Shown here: positions 61,985 through 64,000 of the stretch, one piece after another | How positions within the stretch are numbered: position 1 is the first letter of the stretch | Layout: every line of letters starts with the position of its first letter | Assembly: GCA_964408455.1 (NCBI GenBank) | Contig: CAYOZN010000003.1 | Location: 241,686-305,685 of the forward strand | Direction of reading: 5' to 3' | DNA length: 64,000 nucleotides | DNA from: CAYOZN01 sp964408455 | Lineage (GTDB): Bacteria > Planctomycetota > Phycisphaerae > UBA1845 > UTPLA1 | Program-made: the position numbers and the translations under genes | Notes under the pieces: generated by a model | The model's database searches: none | The model's input: only the letters and a program-made list of their open reading frames with translations | Told to the model about the DNA's origin: nothing

Positions 61985-62254
61985 ATGAGTTACGACAAGG
62001 CCTACTTTGTTAGCGTGCAAACAAGTCTGAGGCAAGTATTGAGCGAGCTTCACTCTGCCATACCTCACACAGATCGCGAGGAAATTAAAGAGTTTATTGA
62101 GCACAACGAATTAGGATTAGCACTTGAATGGCTTTGCGCTAGCGTCACCGACAACAATGTCAGTTTGACAGAGAAGCAGCATGAAGCCATTCGCCAAATA
62201 GCCGAACAGATGCAGATTGACGCTGATTGGTGGCAGCACTTTAGAAATAGATAA
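61985..62254 (+). CDS. MafI-family immunity protein
   Basis: 89 residues from the ATG at 61985. The sequence has the MafI pattern: an N-terminal helix, EEIKEFIEHNELGLALEWLCASV, then LTEKQHEAIRQIAEQMQID and a WW near the end. MafI proteins neutralise the C-terminal toxin of MafB or RHS-type polymorphic toxins. Here the EndoU toxin domain just upstream is broken, so this is an orphan immunity gene. The gene is AT-rich compared with the window. Confidence 0.72.
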   Translation: MSYDKAYFVSVQTSLRQVLSELHSAIPHTDREEIKEFIEHNELGLALEWLCASVTDNNVSLTEKQHEAIRQIAEQMQIDADWWQHFRNR

Positions 62255-62428
62255 CAATTGGATTCAAGGGACAGCTGAATTTCAGGGAAAGCTGCCGGTT
62301 GTCGGAGGGCTGAGCGGGTCAGGGTGACGTACAGATCACGCCATAGACATTCGTGGCGCCGCGATTCGCTCATTTTGTGTCGCTGCTCTTTGACATGTGA
62401 ATCGTTCAGGCTCGGCTTGCGAGCGTGA

Positions 62429-63039
62429 ATCGCCGTCTTTTACGCCGAATACGCCCACGACGCCCTCGGTCGCCGCATCGCCTTCATCGACTGGGTCAAC
62501 GGCCTTGGCGGGCGCCAGACCTATTACTACTACGACGGCGCCAATGAGGTCGTCGAGTCCGACGTGGCGACCATCTACGATCCCGAGTTCCCGCCGCCCG
62601 AGGACATCGTCCGCTGGTTCGTCCACGGCGTCAGCTACATCGACGAACGCCTGATGATGATGAACCTCAACGATCCCGAGGAGGAGAACGACGACCGGCC
62701 CTTCTACTTCACCCTCGACCGCCAGTACAACGTCCGCGGCGTGGTCGATCGCGCCGGCTCCCTGCGCGAGGTCTATCGCTACGACGAATACGGGCGCATC
62801 CTGCGCCGCGAGTGCCGCGGTCGTGGCGACATGGACCACGACGGGGACATGGCACCAAGTTCTCGATCGACGTCTCGCGCTTCAACGCCGCCAAGGATGG
62901 CACCATCTGGGACCCGCGGGCCGACATGGATGATGACGGCGACGTCGATGCGGCGGACAACACGCTGCGCGGCACGCAGCGCGGGTGCCCCACCCTGTGC
63001 CTCAACAATGGGTGCGCGGGTTCCCCACGCTATCCCTGA
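62429..63039 (+). pseudogene. RHS-repeat gene remnant with dockerin-like insert (frameshifted)
   Basis: Frame 1 encodes an RHS segment: YAHDALGRRIAFIDWVNG, GGRQTYYYYDGANEVVE, LDRQYNVRGVVDRAGSLREV and YRYDEYGRILRRECRGRGDM. Near 62850 one base is missing, and the next frame continues SIDVSRFNAAKDGTIWDPRADMDDDGDVDAADNT, a dockerin-like EF-hand, to a stop at 63037. The stop before 62429 and the absent ends show a decayed fragment. The architecture equals that of the remnant at 37431. Confidence 0.72.
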
Positions 63040-63049
63040 CGATGGGTGG

Positions 63050-63946
63050 CCCAGTGTGTACTCACGCTGGGTTCGCGATGATAGGAGCGCTGAGCAGCCA
63101 TACGAACTCCGCAAGCATTCGCCCGTGACATGATCAACGTGGCGCTTTCGCTCGCGCGGCGGCAAACCCTGTGCGGCTGGAGTCGTACGGGCGAGCGAGG
63201 TAAAATCAATGCATGCCGTCGCGATTGCGCCGAATCGACGAACCGGGTCACACGCACTTCTGGACCCTTTCCTGCTATCGCCGTCTCCAGTTCTTCCACG
63301 ACGACGGCATGAAGCGTGTCGTCATTGCGGCACTGAGAAACTTGAGCGAGAAGTTCGGCATCTGCCTGATCGCCTGTGTCGTCATGCCCGAGCACCTGCA
63401 TGTAATGCTCTACCCGCACCGCCGCGGCGACGACGTGCCGATTTCCATCTCGGAGCTGCTCCAGGCGTTCAAGCAGGGCATCGGCTATTACGGAAAGCAA
63501 CGACTGCGCACTGTCTGGCGCAAACAGGGCGCGCTCTGGTCGCTCCCGCTCAATCGCTGGGCCTACGGTCAGTTCGACAAGCAGGAAATCATGAATACGC
63601 GCGGATATGACCGCAACATCTTCACGGAAAAGGAATTGCGGGAGAAGGTGGACTACATTCATAAGAACCCCGTGACGCGTGGCCTCGTGGCGGGCGCGGC
63701 GGATTGGAAGTGGAGCAGTTTCCGGTATTATGAAATGCGCGACTCGTCGGTGCTGCCGATGGGCTGGAACGGCGCGTGGCCGATCATCTGGTGAAGTATG
63801 ATGTCGCGGCGATGGCATTCCTGGTTGTCGGAGCTCCTGGAAGGGCGGGCATTGACCCGCGCGTTGATGCGACGGGCCCGCATCGACGGTGGCCGGAGGG
63901 CTGCTCTGCGCTCCTATCATCGGGACCCCATCCTGAGTACAGGATG
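63050..63946 (+). mobile_element. RAYT element: transposase between inverted hairpins and inverted repeats
   Basis: From outside inward on the left: a hairpin at 63050-63071 (nine pairs including one G-T, loop TACT), four bases, then a 22-base repeat at 63076-63097. On the right the 22-base repeat returns in reverse complement at 63901-63922 (21 of 22 match), then six bases and a hairpin at 63929-63946 (stem CATCCTG, loop AGTA). The loop orientation is the same as in both REPIN-like elements. The gene inside is a RAYT. Confidence 0.72.
63213..63794 (+). CDS. REP-associated tyrosine transposase (RAYT, IS200-like Y1)
   Basis: 193 residues. It is a Y1/HUH transposase: the HUH-type motif is in MPEHLHVMLYPH, preceded by HTHFWTLSCYRRLQFF. 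The late KVDYIHKNPVTRGLV holds the catalytic-tyrosine region, followed by DWKWSSFRYYE, typical of RAYT. Such single-copy proteins cut REP hairpins at GTAG-type feet and are tied to REPIN spread. A TAAAAT lies 12 bases before the ATG, so the message may be leaderless. The gene is complete and looks intact. Confidence 0.9.
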   Translation: MPSRLRRIDEPGHTHFWTLSCYRRLQFFHDDGMKRVVIAALRNLSEKFGICLIACVVMPEHLHVMLYPHRRGDDVPISISELLQAFKQGIGYYGKQRLRTVWRKQGALWSLPLNRWAYGQFDKQEIMNTRGYDRNIFTEKELREKVDYIHKNPVTRGLVAGAADWKWSSFRYYEMRDSSVLPMGWNGAWPIIW

Positions 63947-64000
63947 TGAAACTATGAAGCAAGCCCCCTGTCGGGTAGGTTTCGGGAAGTGCTAACGGTT

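Noticed and set aside
63798..63995. A 65-codon frame after the RAYT gene
   Set aside because: It runs through the right inverted repeat and hairpin of the element and has no homology.

Overview
The window is high-GC, densely coded DNA, most likely from a member of the Planctomycetota. No single marker proves this; the call rests on the combination. There is an ECF-type sigma factor next to a membrane-spanning Ser/Thr kinase with a TPR-like tail. There are also a PEP-CTERM protein, FG-GAP and ASPIC/UnbV propeller proteins, dockerin-like EF-hand tails, a YdjY-domain lipoprotein, RHS genes carrying dockerin-like inserts, and LptD and lipoproteins that imply a Gram-negative-type envelope.

Layout. 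1-7200: kinase and sigma factor, a MerB-like protein, an amidohydrolase, and a GMC oxidoreductase overlapping a PLP enzyme. 7300-16260: a PilZ protein, an aspartate-rich small lipoprotein, a five-haem membrane cytochrome c with a TPR tail coupled to an ASPIC/UnbV protein, and an LptD-like barrel. 16600-23200: SPOR lipoprotein, polysaccharide flippase, zinc-ribbon membrane protein, a coupled secretin-like pair, HslV and a PEP-CTERM protein. 23300-26120: BNR-repeat protein with MoaD, a rhodanese and an orphan FliN. 26300-32150: a complete minus-strand lipid operon rpmF-plsX-fabH-fabD-fabG-acpP-fabF, with a candidate promoter upstream of rpmF. 32580-36410: second PilZ protein, a DUF1579-like lipoprotein, selD and a secreted thioredoxin.

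36410-40280 is an accessory patch with an inverted-repeat element, a tandem repeat, an RHS remnant and an FG-GAP/dockerin-like protein. 40280-60800 returns to ordinary genes: OFA-family transporter, HEAT-repeat protein, tandem PTPS protein, B12-binding-type protein, rhodanese, tRNA-Ala(GGC), ThiD2-ThiE, squalene-cyclase-like protein, SulP transporter, histidine kinase and a phosphohexomutase. 60800-64000 is a second accessory patch with another inverted-repeat element, an EndoU toxin remnant followed by a MafI-type immunity gene, an RHS remnant, and a REP-associated transposase inside its own inverted hairpins.

Two results stand out. First, selD continues 23 codons upstream of its conventional open frame through an in-frame TGA that falls exactly at the catalytic Cys position of SelD, and a hairpin with a GCAGGTC apex follows; this is a selenocysteine-containing SelD. 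Second, hairpins with different stems but the same four-base loop (TACT on one side, AGTA on the other) flank both 140-bp elements and the transposase gene. That fits a REPIN/RAYT system whose stems have changed while the loop has not.
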